The notes under the pieces were generated by a model, which saw only the letters and a program-made list of their open reading frames with translations, was not told the DNA's origin and made no database searches. From positions 1-5,148 of the forward strand of contig JAITJB010000151.1 in NCBI GenBank assembly GCA_031279155.1: a DNA stretch of 5,148 nt, given 5' to 3'. Below are positions 1 through 5,148 of the stretch, in pieces. Position numbers and translations under genes: made by a program. Every line of letters begins with the position of its first letter. Position 1 is the first letter of the stretch. Origin of the DNA: Deltaproteobacteria bacterium (GTDB lineage: Bacteria > Desulfobacterota > Desulfarculia > Adiutricales > Adiutricaceae).

Positions 1-160
1 CGTTTTAGCTATCTTCTTTGTTTTTGGCCTGGGCTAGCCTTTGGCCGCCAGTGAGCTTAAGTCAATTAGGACGACTAAAGATACTAGCTAATTTTTTGAC
101 TTCACTTGCTAGCCGCCAATGAGCCCAAATTTTAAACTTGCCTTTGGAAAATTCCCCAGG

Positions 161-270
161 GAAGTCTCAATTTTTCTGGGGCAGTCTAGAGCAATCTTCG
201 GCTTTCTTGGCCAGTCTTGAGCTTTCTAAGGCAGTCTAGAGCAATCTTGAGCTTTCTTGAGAAATCAAGG
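161..270. repeat. Degenerate 10-bp tandem repeat array A (xxxxTCTxxx type)
   Basis: From 161 the sequence can be cut into consecutive decamers that nearly all carry TCT at their fifth to seventh positions: GAAGTCTCAA, TTTTTCTGGG, GCAGTCTAGA, GCAATCTTCG, GCTTTCTTGG, CCAGTCTTGA, GCTTTCTAAG, GCAGTCTAGA, GCAATCTTGA, GCTTTCTTGA, then the weaker GAAATCAAGG. A higher-order copy is visible: 181-210 repeats at 231-260 with 27 of 30 bases identical, a 50-bp superperiod. The period is not a multiple of three and no reading frame runs through, so this is a DNA-level repeat rather than a repeat protein. It is close to one helical turn, so any bound protein would meet every copy on one face. Function is unknown. 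Confidence 0.75.
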
Positions 271-280
271 CCGAACTTAA

Positions 281-430
281 TAATCTTGATTAACCTTGGC
301 TAACCTTGGTTAATCTTGGCTAACGTGGGCTAACGTCGGATAACCTTGACTAATCTTTGTTAACGTGGGCTAACGTCGGATAACCTTGACTAATCTTGGT
401 TAACGTCAGCTAACGTCGGCTAACCTTAGA
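281..430. repeat. 10-bp tandem repeat array B (TAACCTTGGC type), 15 units
   Basis: Fifteen consecutive decamers start with TAA at 281, 291, 301 and so on to 421. Consensus is TAAC(C/G)TTGGC, with variants such as TAATCTTGGC, TAACGTGGGC, TAACGTCGGA and TAACCTTGAC. Within it, 321-360 and 361-400 are a 40-bp direct repeat with a single mismatch (39 of 40), so the array grew by duplication of four-unit blocks. It follows array A almost directly, with the phase shifted by about one base; AATCTTGA occurs in both, so the arrays may share an ancestor. No CRISPR-like spacers, no coding frame. It could be an operator array, a nucleoid-protein site or a neutral satellite; the sequence does not decide. 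Confidence 0.9.
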
Positions 431-587
431 CCATAGCCGGACGGTCAGGTCCGAAATGGTCGGGTTTAGGGATTTAATCGGGCAAACAATAATCAAACAA
501 AATGTTAGAGTTATCAGAGGGCATTTTCAGGCCCTGCGAGTTATTCTAAGTCCCTTTTGCTCGTTGGTCAAGAAAAAAAGTAAAGAC

Positions 588-643
588 CTTAAGGCTACGT
601 CCGCATGGTGGTTTTGGGATCTAGGTTGACCGTTTGCCTTAAG
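588..643. repeat. 8-bp perfect inverted repeat CTTAAGGC / GCCTTAAG
   Basis: CTTAAGGC at 588-595 and GCCTTAAG at 636-643 are exact reverse complements. The pairing can continue inward with ACG (597-599) against CGT (631-633) after a small internal loop. The loop is about 31 nt and no T-run follows, so it is not an intrinsic terminator. It could form an RNA hairpin or be chance in a long non-coding stretch. Confidence 0.35.
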
Positions 644-833
644 ATAACCTTGCATTAGAGGGCTTGGGGCATTGTTAACTGGAACCACTAATTCACAAAG
701 TCAGCCAGGGAAATGAGGAGAGAGCATTTGGCCTCATAAACCAACCAGCGAAGCAATATTTAAACCTCAGACACATTATCAACTTAACTTATAGCCGCGA
801 GGCCAAAAAACCTATCAGTTTGTCAGAAAGCCC

Positions 834-915
834 CTGGTCACGAACAGGTAACAAGCCTTTTACTATCAGTCCCCGGTCTCGTTTTTTTCAAACTGGTTTT
901 CCAAGCCGTGACCAG
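834..915. repeat. 9-bp perfect inverted repeat CTGGTCACG / CGTGACCAG
   Basis: CTGGTCACG (834-842) and CGTGACCAG (907-915) are perfect reverse complements with 64 bases between them. A short direct repeat, CTATCAGT, occurs at 812-819 and 863-870 in the same neighbourhood. The arms could be half-sites of a regulator, termini of a very small mobile remnant, or the base of an RNA stem. No gene lies between them and no target duplication is evident. Confidence 0.35.
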
Positions 916-1228
916 CCATTTGTAAGTCTCGGTATGTTGCCAAACTTAAATTTCCTCCGATTTTATCGTATTTGATGGTAGATTTCAAGGAAAATTTAAG
1001 GATGTAACAAAAAAATATGAGTTTTTCTTATCGTCCATATGGTGCTTCTCTTTAGTTCTGTATAGGTAAGAAATGAAATCAAGTAATTAAAAGTCTAAAT
1101 ATATCGTATATCATGAGCTTTGACAGTATAATTATAGGTCACATCGCATATAAATTCTCATAACAATAAACTTATAAGCCGAATAGAAATTGTAAATTAA
1201 GTCTTTATTTCGTGAGCCCAGTCGCCCA

Positions 1229-1248
1229 CTCTTGTAGACTGACAAGAG
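1229..1248. repeat. Short perfect hairpin, 7-bp stem
   Basis: CTCTTGT (1229-1235) pairs perfectly with ACAAGAG (1242-1248) around a 6-nt loop. No T-tract follows closely enough on either strand for a standard intrinsic terminator. It sits at the edge of the AT-rich island, about 190 bp before the candidate ackA promoter. Role unknown. Confidence 0.4.
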
Positions 1249-1407
1249 CCCTGTGAATTTTAGCGAAAAGCGTAGATATTATATGATTTATAATAACTTA
1301 TTATGTTATTTGATGAGGCAGCTAATTAAATTGACTTTACCAAAACCCGCGTCGCCAAAACCCGGGCTGGCCAGTTGGCGGTCCTTGGTTGTCAACGAAA
1401 TATTTTA

Positions 1408-1436
1408 TTGTAGTTTAAAGGTCGATGGGCTATAAT
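1408..1436 (+). promoter_or_regulatory. Candidate sigma-70-type promoter upstream of ackA
   Basis: A perfect -10 hexamer TATAAT lies at 1431-1436. Seventeen bases upstream is TTGTAG (1408-1413), matching only the first three bases of the TTGACA consensus, so the -35 is weak. Transcription would begin near 1443, giving ackA a leader of about 240 nt that contains the hairpins listed below. I saw no better promoter nearer the gene. This is pattern matching in an AT-rich area, so confidence is moderate. Confidence 0.45.
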
Positions 1437-1438
1437 TC

Positions 1439-1467
1439 GTCAAGCTTTCAGTTTGACTCTTTGTCAA
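1439..1467 (+). promoter_or_regulatory. Two mutually exclusive small hairpins at the leader 5' end
   Basis: Three short arms lie in a row: GTCAA (1439-1443), TTGAC (1453-1457) and GTCAA (1463-1467). The middle arm can pair with either neighbour. The first option is strengthened by a G-U and a C-G pair inside the loop, giving about 7 bp; the second has 5 bp and a 5-nt loop. A further 5-bp hairpin, GTCCA/TGGAC, follows at 1473-1488. The layout resembles competing leader structures, but the stems are short and no terminator is attached. Confidence 0.3.
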
Positions 1468-1506
1468 TCGCGGTCCATACCGTTGGACGAAGTTCTTCTA
1501 TCCCTC

Positions 1507-1616
1507 AGAGCGAGCTAGCTTTAAAGGTTCTGGTTAAGGGGCTTGTTAAGAGTCAGGTTTTAGGTTTTGGCCGCTTGGCTTAGATCCTTTACTACCTTGG
1601 CTAAGGAGCTCGCTCT
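1507..1616 (+). repeat. 110-nt long imperfect hairpin in the ackA leader
   Basis: The outer arms AGAGCGAGCT (1507-1516) and AGCTCGCTCT (1607-1616) are perfectly complementary over 10 bp. Inside, AAAGGTTCT (1523-1531) pairs with AGATCCTTT (1582-1590) in 8 of 9 positions. Further in, AAGGGGCT (1536-1543) pairs with GGCCGCTT (1569-1576) in 7 of 8 counting one G-U. AGC (1517-1519) with GCT (1600-1602) can add to the stem. The terminal loop is about 25 nt. The element ends 70 bp before the acetate kinase start. No T-run follows, so it is not a plain terminator, and I do not recognise a known riboswitch core in it. It may be a structured leader RNA or a small inverted-repeat (MITE-like) insertion. 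Confidence 0.55.
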
Positions 1617-1671
1617 TTGAAATCATAAATTCCGCGACATTTCTCTAAGTCTCGGTTACTTATTTCTGAAA

Positions 1672-1679
1672 AAGAAAGG
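1672..1679 (+). promoter_or_regulatory. Ribosome binding site deciding the ackA start
   Basis: AAGAAAGG ends at 1679, seven bases before ATG at 1687, a normal spacing. The in-frame TTG at 1681 lies only one base downstream of the purine run and cannot use it. Family N-termini also begin directly with a hydrophobic strand leading to NAGSSS, so ATG 1687 is chosen. Confidence 0.75.
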
Positions 1680-1686
1680 CTTGTTT

Positions 1687-2889
1687 ATGGTTATTCTGGT
1701 TATCAATGCGGGCAGTTCCTCGGTTAAATTCACCTGCTTCGAAATGGCCGACAATAAAAAGGTATTGGCCACTGGCTTGGTGGAGCGCATCGGTATCGAA
1801 GGTACCAGCATGAAGTACACTAACCACAAGGGCGACGAGATCAAAGGCGAGGTGGATGTTAAAAACCCCACCGACGCCGTTAAGCTTATCTCTGAGCGGC
1901 TCTTGGACTCTAAGCATGGTGTGCTCACCTCTCTTTCCGAGGTCAAGGCTATTGGTCACCGCGTGGTCCATGGCGGCGAGAAAGTCAAGGATCCCATTAT
2001 CATCACCAGCGAGGTTAAAGAGGTCATTAAGAGCTGCTTTTCTATGAGCCCGCTCCATAACCCCCACAACCTTAACGGCGTTGAAGCCTGCGAAGGCGTT
2101 TTCCCCGGCGTCCCCAACGTTGGCGTCTTCGATACCGCCTTCCATGCCACCATGCCTCCCCACGCCTACCTCTACGGTATCCCGTACAATTACTATACCG
2201 AAAACGCTGTCCGCCGTTATGGCTTCCATGGCACTAGCCACGCTTATGTCTCCAAGGCGGCAGCCGTTCTAGATGGTCGGCCCTATCAGGATCTAAAAAT
2301 CATCACCTGCCACTTAGGTAATGGCGGCTCAGTTGCGGCCATCAAAGACGGTAAGTGCCAGGACACCTCCATGGGCTTAACTCCCCTAGAGGGTCTGGTC
2401 ATGGGCACCCGTTCCGGCGATATCGATCCCGCCGTCGTTCTCTATCTGATGAAACTTAAAAACCTGACCCCCGACCAGGCCGATAATTTACTCAACAAAC
2501 AGAGCGGTATCTTAGGTTTGGCCGGCATCGGGTCATCGGATCTGCGTGACGTGGAAACGGCCCAAAATAGCGGTAACAATCAGTGCCGTCAAGCTCTGGA
2601 AGTCTACGCCTACCGCGTGCGCAAGTACATCGGCGCCTACATGGCCGCCTTAGGCGGCTTGGACATCCTCGTTTTTACCGCTGGCGTAGGTGAAAACTCA
2701 GCTACCATGAGAGCCTCTGTCGTTAAGGGCTTGGACGGCTTGGGCATCAAGCTAGACGAGGCCAAAAACGCTGTCCGCTCCCCTGAGCCTAGGGTGGTCA
2801 GCCAAGATGATTCTCCGGTTAAAATCCATGTCATCCCGACCAACGAAGAGCTGGCTATCGCTGAGTTTACTCTCTCGCTAGTTAAGTAA
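1687..2889 (+). CDS. ackA: Acetate kinase
   Basis: Acetate kinase of the ASKHA (acetate and sugar kinase/Hsc70/actin) fold; a cytosolic enzyme that interconverts acetyl phosphate + ADP and acetate + ATP. The protein is 400 residues, the usual family length. Visible motifs in order: VINAGSSSVKF near residue 5, HRVVHGG near 91, SPLHNPHN, FDTAFH near 148, YGFHGTSH near 178, CHLGNGGS, DTSMGLTPLEG, GTRSGD near 240, FTAGVGENS, and TNEELAIA near 385. The residues corresponding to the catalytic set known from the Methanosarcina thermophila enzyme are all present: Asn7, Arg92, Asp149, His181, Arg242 and Glu387. The gene is intact and reads as functional. It stands alone on its strand: about 1.6 kb upstream has no gene and no phosphotransacetylase (pta) is seen. 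The start is the ATG set by the upstream AAGAAAGG, not the in-frame TTG at 1681. Expression probably comes from the candidate promoter at 1408-1436 through a structured leader. It ends at the strong terminator at 2918-2963. Confidence 0.97.
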   Translation: MVILVINAGSSSVKFTCFEMADNKKVLATGLVERIGIEGTSMKYTNHKGDEIKGEVDVKNPTDAVKLISERLLDSKHGVLTSLSEVKAIGHRVVHGGEKVKDPIIITSEVKEVIKSCFSMSPLHNPHNLNGVEACEGVFPGVPNVGVFDTAFHATMPPHAYLYGIPYNYYTENAVRRYGFHGTSHAYVSKAAAVLDGRPYQDLKIITCHLGNGGSVAAIKDGKCQDTSMGLTPLEGLVMGTRSGDIDPAVVLYLMKLKNLTPDQADNLLNKQSGILGLAGIGSSDLRDVETAQNSGNNQCRQALEVYAYRVRKYIGAYMAALGGLDILVFTAGVGENSATMRASVVKGLDGLGIKLDEAKNAVRSPEPRVVSQDDSPVKIHVIPTNEELAIAEFTLSLVK

Positions 2890-2917
2890 GCTTTTTAGAC
2901 CCATTTTAAGCCAAAAC

Positions 2918-2963
2918 AAAACGCCTGGGCATTGACAGCTAGTTAAGGCCCAGGCGTTTTTTT
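2918..2963 (+). terminator. Strong rho-independent terminator, possibly bidirectional
   Basis: AAAACGCCTGGGC (2918-2930) and GCCCAGGCGTTTT (2948-2960) form a perfect 13-bp stem. The 17-nt loop can close further with TTGAC (2932-2936) against GTTAA (2942-2946) using G-U pairing. A run of seven T follows (2957-2963), then another T-rich tract to about 2973. It lies 28 bp after the ackA stop codon. On the minus strand the same stem is followed by a GTTTTGTTTTGG tract, so it may also stop transcripts of the convergent flavoprotein genes, whose last stop codon is at 2991. Confidence 0.95.
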
Positions 2964-2990
2964 GCTTTTTTTTGGTAAAAATTAGCGGTC

Positions 2991-3635
2991 CTAAGGGCGA
3001 CGGTAGAGATCGAAAGCTTTAAGGCCATTTCGGCGGCCCCAAATTTTCCAGCGAAAGTTTCCCGATAGAATGTAGAGCCATCTAGGTAAACCGATTTTAA
3101 CCAAGAGATCTGGCTGGCTGGATCCTTCTGAGATAGATTTGGCAAGCGTGGTTATGGCCCGGTCAAAGCCGCGAAAAAATAATCCCCAAGGAGCCGACTC
3201 CACAGCCGCCCCGCCGCCAAAGGCTAAACCTTGCCCCCACGTGAGGCTAGATTGAGCGGCGAGGAGCCGCATCTGATTCATAGCGAGACTTACGTGTTCT
3301 GGCTCCCAAAAGCCGCAGTTGATAACGGCGTAAAGGCGTGTTGATGGTCCTAAGGCTTTTAGAGAGGGGAGAATCTCTTCCAAAATGAACAGCATATGGG
3401 CCGGCAATGAATCGACATAAAGGGGCAAGATCCAGACAATAGCCTGAGAGTCAACTAAGCTTTCTTTAAGCTCGCTTATGACCTTTAAGCTGGGAGAGTG
3501 GGCGGCTATCAGCGAAGCCTCGATATTTTGCCCCTTTTCGATATCTGGCCTTAGGCGCTTTAAAAGGAGATCGGCGAATTGACCGCTGGCGCTGCCATTA
3601 GGCTTGGGGCTAGCGTTAATTATTAGAACTTTCAC
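2991..3635 (-). CDS. NAD(P)H-dependent oxidoreductase-type flavoprotein (flavodoxin fold)
   Basis: A 214-residue protein of the flavodoxin-like / NADPH-dependent FMN reductase type, expected to bind FMN and transfer electrons in the cytosol; the physiological partner is unknown. The N-terminus MKVLIINASPKPNGSASGQF is a first beta strand followed by the phosphate-binding loop (Ser9, Pro10, Lys11, Ser15, Ser17). WILPLYVDSLPAHM (68-81) is the second flavin-contacting loop, and VINCGFWEPEH (104-114) with GQGLAFGGG (134-142) is the third strand and a glycine-rich segment typical of this subfamily. The basic C-terminus ends FDLYRRP. The start is GTG at 3633-3635, preceded by AAGGA (3645-3649 on this strand) at 9-nt spacing. 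It lies 30 bp after the gene for the smaller flavoprotein. From memory of anaerobe genomes, relatives of these two genes often sit side by side, which suggests a two-gene operon. The enzymatic substrate cannot be read from sequence. Confidence 0.85.
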   Translation of the reverse strand: MKVLIINASPKPNGSASGQFADLLLKRLRPDIEKGQNIEASLIAAHSPSLKVISELKESLVDSQAIVWILPLYVDSLPAHMLFILEEILPSLKALGPSTRLYAVINCGFWEPEHVSLAMNQMRLLAAQSSLTWGQGLAFGGGAAVESAPWGLFFRGFDRAITTLAKSISEGSSQPDLLVKIGLPRWLYILSGNFRWKIWGRRNGLKAFDLYRRP

Positions 3636-3651
3636 TTAGAATTTTCCTTAG

Positions 3652-3695
3652 CTAGGTTGTCTAGGTTATCTAGGGTTAGCTTGGTTATCTAGGAC
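3652..3695. repeat. Short 9-10 bp repeats overlapping the end of a coding gene
   Basis: On the plus strand the units CTAGGTTGT, CTAGGTTAT, CTAGGGTTA, GCTTGGTTAT and CTAGGA follow one another. On the minus (coding) strand they read as TAACC-containing units, resembling array B at 281-430. The repeats cover the intergenic gap and the last eight or nine codons of the flavoprotein gene; its TAA stop (3666-3668) is part of a GATAACC unit. Confidence 0.6.
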
Positions 3696-4205
3696 TTCTT
3701 TGGCCTCGGTAAGGGAATTGACAAAATCTACCCCAAGTAACTGGCCCCGGAAATTGGTGACATTGGCAAGGGCAAGGTCGCTGGCCGCGTTCTTTTCTGT
3801 TTCAGTCATGTTATGACTATAAAAACAGTAATTTATGCTTAGTTCTTTTTCAAATCTTCGTACATGGCGCATTTTATTATTAAAAGTAACAAAAAATGGT
3901 AGGATATAACCTATCGAGCGGTCGAAAACGGCTTTAACGGCCGGCGATAGCCCGCCAAAGACCAGCCGGCTTACCACCCAAAGCCGGTCGCTAGCAGCTA
4001 AGAGGCCGACAAAATCGGCCCCGCGATCGCCAATTAGGCAGCGACCGGGCGTTTTGACCCAGCAGCCAAAACAGCCCCGGCAGTGAGCCACCATGGGGAG
4101 AGCCGGAAAGATAGTCCAATCAGCGGGCCAAAAGGGCTTCGCTGAAGGAGCTATTGTCGGCTCTATTGTTGGATCGAAATCGTGGATAACCAAGGTTTGA
4201 GGCAT
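3666..4205 (-). CDS. Small Cys-rich flavodoxin-family protein, candidate iron-sulfur flavoprotein
   Basis: A 179-residue protein of the flavodoxin/FMN-reductase superfamily, the type with a CxGCFGCWVKTPG motif. HCRGCFGCWVKTPGRC places cysteines at 42, 45, 48 and 56, a CX2CX2CX7C pattern that fits the compact CX2CX2CX4-7C 4Fe-4S motif known from the iron-sulfur flavoproteins. It is followed by SDRLWVVSRLVFGGLSPAVK (72-91) and DRSIGYILPFF (95-105), the usual flavin-site strand, loop and helix. MRHVRRFEK (112-120) and a C-terminal strand complete the fold. The N-terminus is short: TLVIHDFDP replaces the classical phosphate loop (GSPRxxSxT), as I recall for this subfamily, so flavin binding may differ or involve the neighbour. 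ATG start with AAGGA (4212-4216 on this strand) six bases upstream. The last residues are encoded in short repeats and may vary in relatives. It is probably cotranscribed with the 2991-3635 gene and likely works in electron transfer; partner and substrate are unknown. Confidence 0.8.
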   Translation of the reverse strand: MPQTLVIHDFDPTIEPTIAPSAKPFWPADWTIFPALPMVAHCRGCFGCWVKTPGRCLIGDRGADFVGLLAASDRLWVVSRLVFGGLSPAVKAVFDRSIGYILPFFVTFNNKMRHVRRFEKELSINYCFYSHNMTETEKNAASDLALANVTNFRGQLLGVDFVNSLTEAKEVLDNQANPR

Positions 4206-4239
4206 ATTAATTCCTTAAAAATTCTGAACGCCTATAAGG

Positions 4240-5148
4240 CTACTTACTAGGGTTTTTCTTGTTTTTGCTTTGCTTTGGCAGCCGCTCGCTTAGGCTAGCC
4301 GCAGGTTTATGTTTTAACAGAAAACAATCTCGTGGTAAACCTCCTGTTTCTTCTTGGAAGGGGCAGTCTAGATTCAATTTAACAAATACTTCTTTTTGCG
4401 GTTTTGTAAGTTCTTCAAGTAATGTAGCTGTTTCATAAATTTTTATCTTTAAATTATACATATGATAAAGTATTGATCTTGTATTTATATATGATTCATT
4501 TAGTTTTTGAGAAATACGCGTAAATATAACCTTAGATATAAAGGATAATAGCAGTCTGCCTCTGATTATTTCAGTATAATTTGCTTTTAACTGATCTAAT
4601 CCAGCAAAATCTTTGTCCATATCAGATACTTGTTCTATAATTTCCCTATTATAATACAAGGACAAAATATCTTCAATTTTATGGTTATCAGAAGATAATA
4701 TAATAAATTTACCTAATGTATCTAAATTTTGATTTATCTTTCTTAATCTATCAGGATCGTCTTCATATTTTTCAAATAAAATCTTTTCATCAACTGCCTT
4801 TTGTTGATTATCAAGCATAATATAAGCATATAATTGTTTGTCGTATACGGAAATTAAAACTTTTTTTCCATACAAGGGCTTGTCACTAAATGATAATGAA
4901 TTTTCGGCAGACTGAAGATCTTGACCGTGAGTTTCTATAAGTTCCCTAAAATATTTAATATTAGGTATTTTAGTAATGAAAGATAAATTTGATGAGAGTA
5001 ATTGAGATATATTTTCTAATGAACCATAATAAGAATAAATAATCGCTTGATTTATATTTATATCATAGATAGCCAAGTCATTTATAGTTGTAATTATAGC
5101 TAAATTATCAATATTAATATCAGGGTCAAAGTAAAAATAAATCGGTAG
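4240..5148 (-). mobile_element. IS4-superfamily (DDE) transposase, 5' end beyond the window, probably defective
   Basis: The reading frame is open through the right edge of the window: another 24 codons (LPIYFYFDPDINIDN and on) precede the TTG at 5074-5076, so that TTG is not the start and the gene is partial. Counting that TTG codon as residue 1, 278 residues lie downstream. The IS4 signature Y-x2-R-x3-E-x6-K is exact at Tyr141, Arg144, Glu148 and Lys155, with Glu148 being the third catalytic acid. It is followed by RGRLLLSFISKVIF (172-185), NTRSILYHMYNLK and a TKPQKEVFVKLNL end, all typical of this transposase class. Upstream, LPIYFYF and GSLENISQLL...FITKIP match the family layout, but where relatives read D-x-G-(F/Y)-x-S this one has YSYYGS, so Tyr14 stands in place of the second catalytic Asp. 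The coding DNA is very AT-rich compared with ackA until about 4380. The last roughly 40 residues, Lys-rich, have host-like composition. It lies 34 bp upstream of the flavoprotein pair. Confidence 0.8.

Larger units (their letters stand above)
431..1407. other. Long region with no recognisable gene
   Basis: I read both strands here and found no protein I recognise, no tRNA (no T-arm like GGTTCRANNCC with a matching acceptor), and no rRNA, tmRNA, SRP or RNase P landmarks. The longest open frames are only about 30-60 codons and have no convincing ribosome binding site. Composition is mixed: 431-930 is similar to the flanks, while about 940-1340 is conspicuously AT-rich. Short inverted repeats are present and listed separately. 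Eroded gene or mobile-element remains are possible, especially in the AT-rich part, but nothing in the translations proves it. Confidence 0.6.

Noticed and set aside
2..37. Possible C-terminal end of a gene entering from the left (VLAIFFVFGLG then TAG, membrane-helix-like)
   Set aside because: Only 11 codons are visible and another frame is also open; too short to call.
161..430. CRISPR array
   Set aside because: Units are 10 bp and contiguous, with no unique spacers and no cas genes.
770..790. DnaA box-like TTATCAACT suggesting an origin
   Set aside because: Only 7 of 9 positions match TTATCCACA and there is no cluster of such boxes.
866..1030. Minus-strand open frame of about 55 codons (contains IKYDKIGGNLSL and ATYRDLQMAGHG), with a shorter overlapping frame downstream
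   Set aside because: It reads somewhat protein-like and could be an eroded gene, but there is no good start or ribosome binding site, no recognised domain, and this length is expected by chance here.
1017..1055. Mini-frame MSFSYRPYGASL
   Set aside because: Twelve codons, ribosome binding site too far upstream, no known leader-peptide features.
1120..1154. TTGACA at 1120-1125 as a promoter -35
   Set aside because: The only AT-rich -10 candidates are at 1127 (too close) or 1149 (23-bp spacer, too far).
1253..1435. 60-codon open frame on the plus strand, GTG start
   Set aside because: No ribosome binding site, no recognisable family, AT-rich non-coding surroundings, and it ends on top of the candidate ackA promoter.
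1660..2843. Long open frames on the minus strand and in other plus frames within ackA (for example 193 codons at 1660-2241)
   Set aside because: They are shadows of the acetate kinase coding frame; none resembles a known protein.

Overview
The window looks like a piece of an anaerobic or fermentative bacterial chromosome. It holds one well-conserved acetate kinase gene, two flavodoxin-fold redox proteins, the 3' part of an IS4-type transposase, and an unusually long stretch (about 1.6 kb) with no recognisable gene. The acetate kinase and the small 'CFGCWVKTPG' flavoprotein are types common in strict anaerobes such as Clostridia and Desulfobacterota. I cannot fix the taxon from the sequence. 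The long non-coding stretch, degenerate short repeats and damaged transposase would suit a genome with relaxed selection, but that is inference.

Layout. Positions 1-1680 carry no gene I can support. They contain two adjacent arrays of degenerate 10-bp repeats (161-270 and 281-430), an AT-rich island (about 940-1340), several short inverted repeats, and, just before acetate kinase, a candidate promoter (1408-1436) followed by a 110-nt imperfect hairpin (1507-1616). ackA runs at 1687-2889 (+). It ends at a strong 13-bp stem terminator (2918-2963) shared with the convergent genes on the other strand. On the minus strand, read right to left, are an IS4-superfamily transposase (5148-4240, cut by the window edge), a small Cys-rich flavodoxin-family protein (4205-3666) and an NAD(P)H-dependent oxidoreductase-type flavoprotein (3635-2991). 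They are separated by gaps of 34 and 30 bp.

Function. AckA interconverts acetyl phosphate plus ADP with acetate plus ATP, a substrate-level phosphorylation step. No phosphotransacetylase gene is visible beside it. The two flavoproteins form a two-gene unit that probably handles electron transfer, possibly through a 4Fe-4S cluster bound by the CX2CX2CX7C motif of the smaller one. The transposase appears to have inserted immediately upstream of this pair. It keeps the IS4 YREK signature, but a Tyr stands where the second catalytic Asp is expected.

Most notable: the phased decamer arrays, the long leader hairpin of ackA, related TAACC-type short repeats that run into the 3' end of a coding gene, and the apparently inactivated transposase whose host-like C-terminal tail abuts the flavoprotein genes. 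I found no convincing new defence or other multi-gene system.
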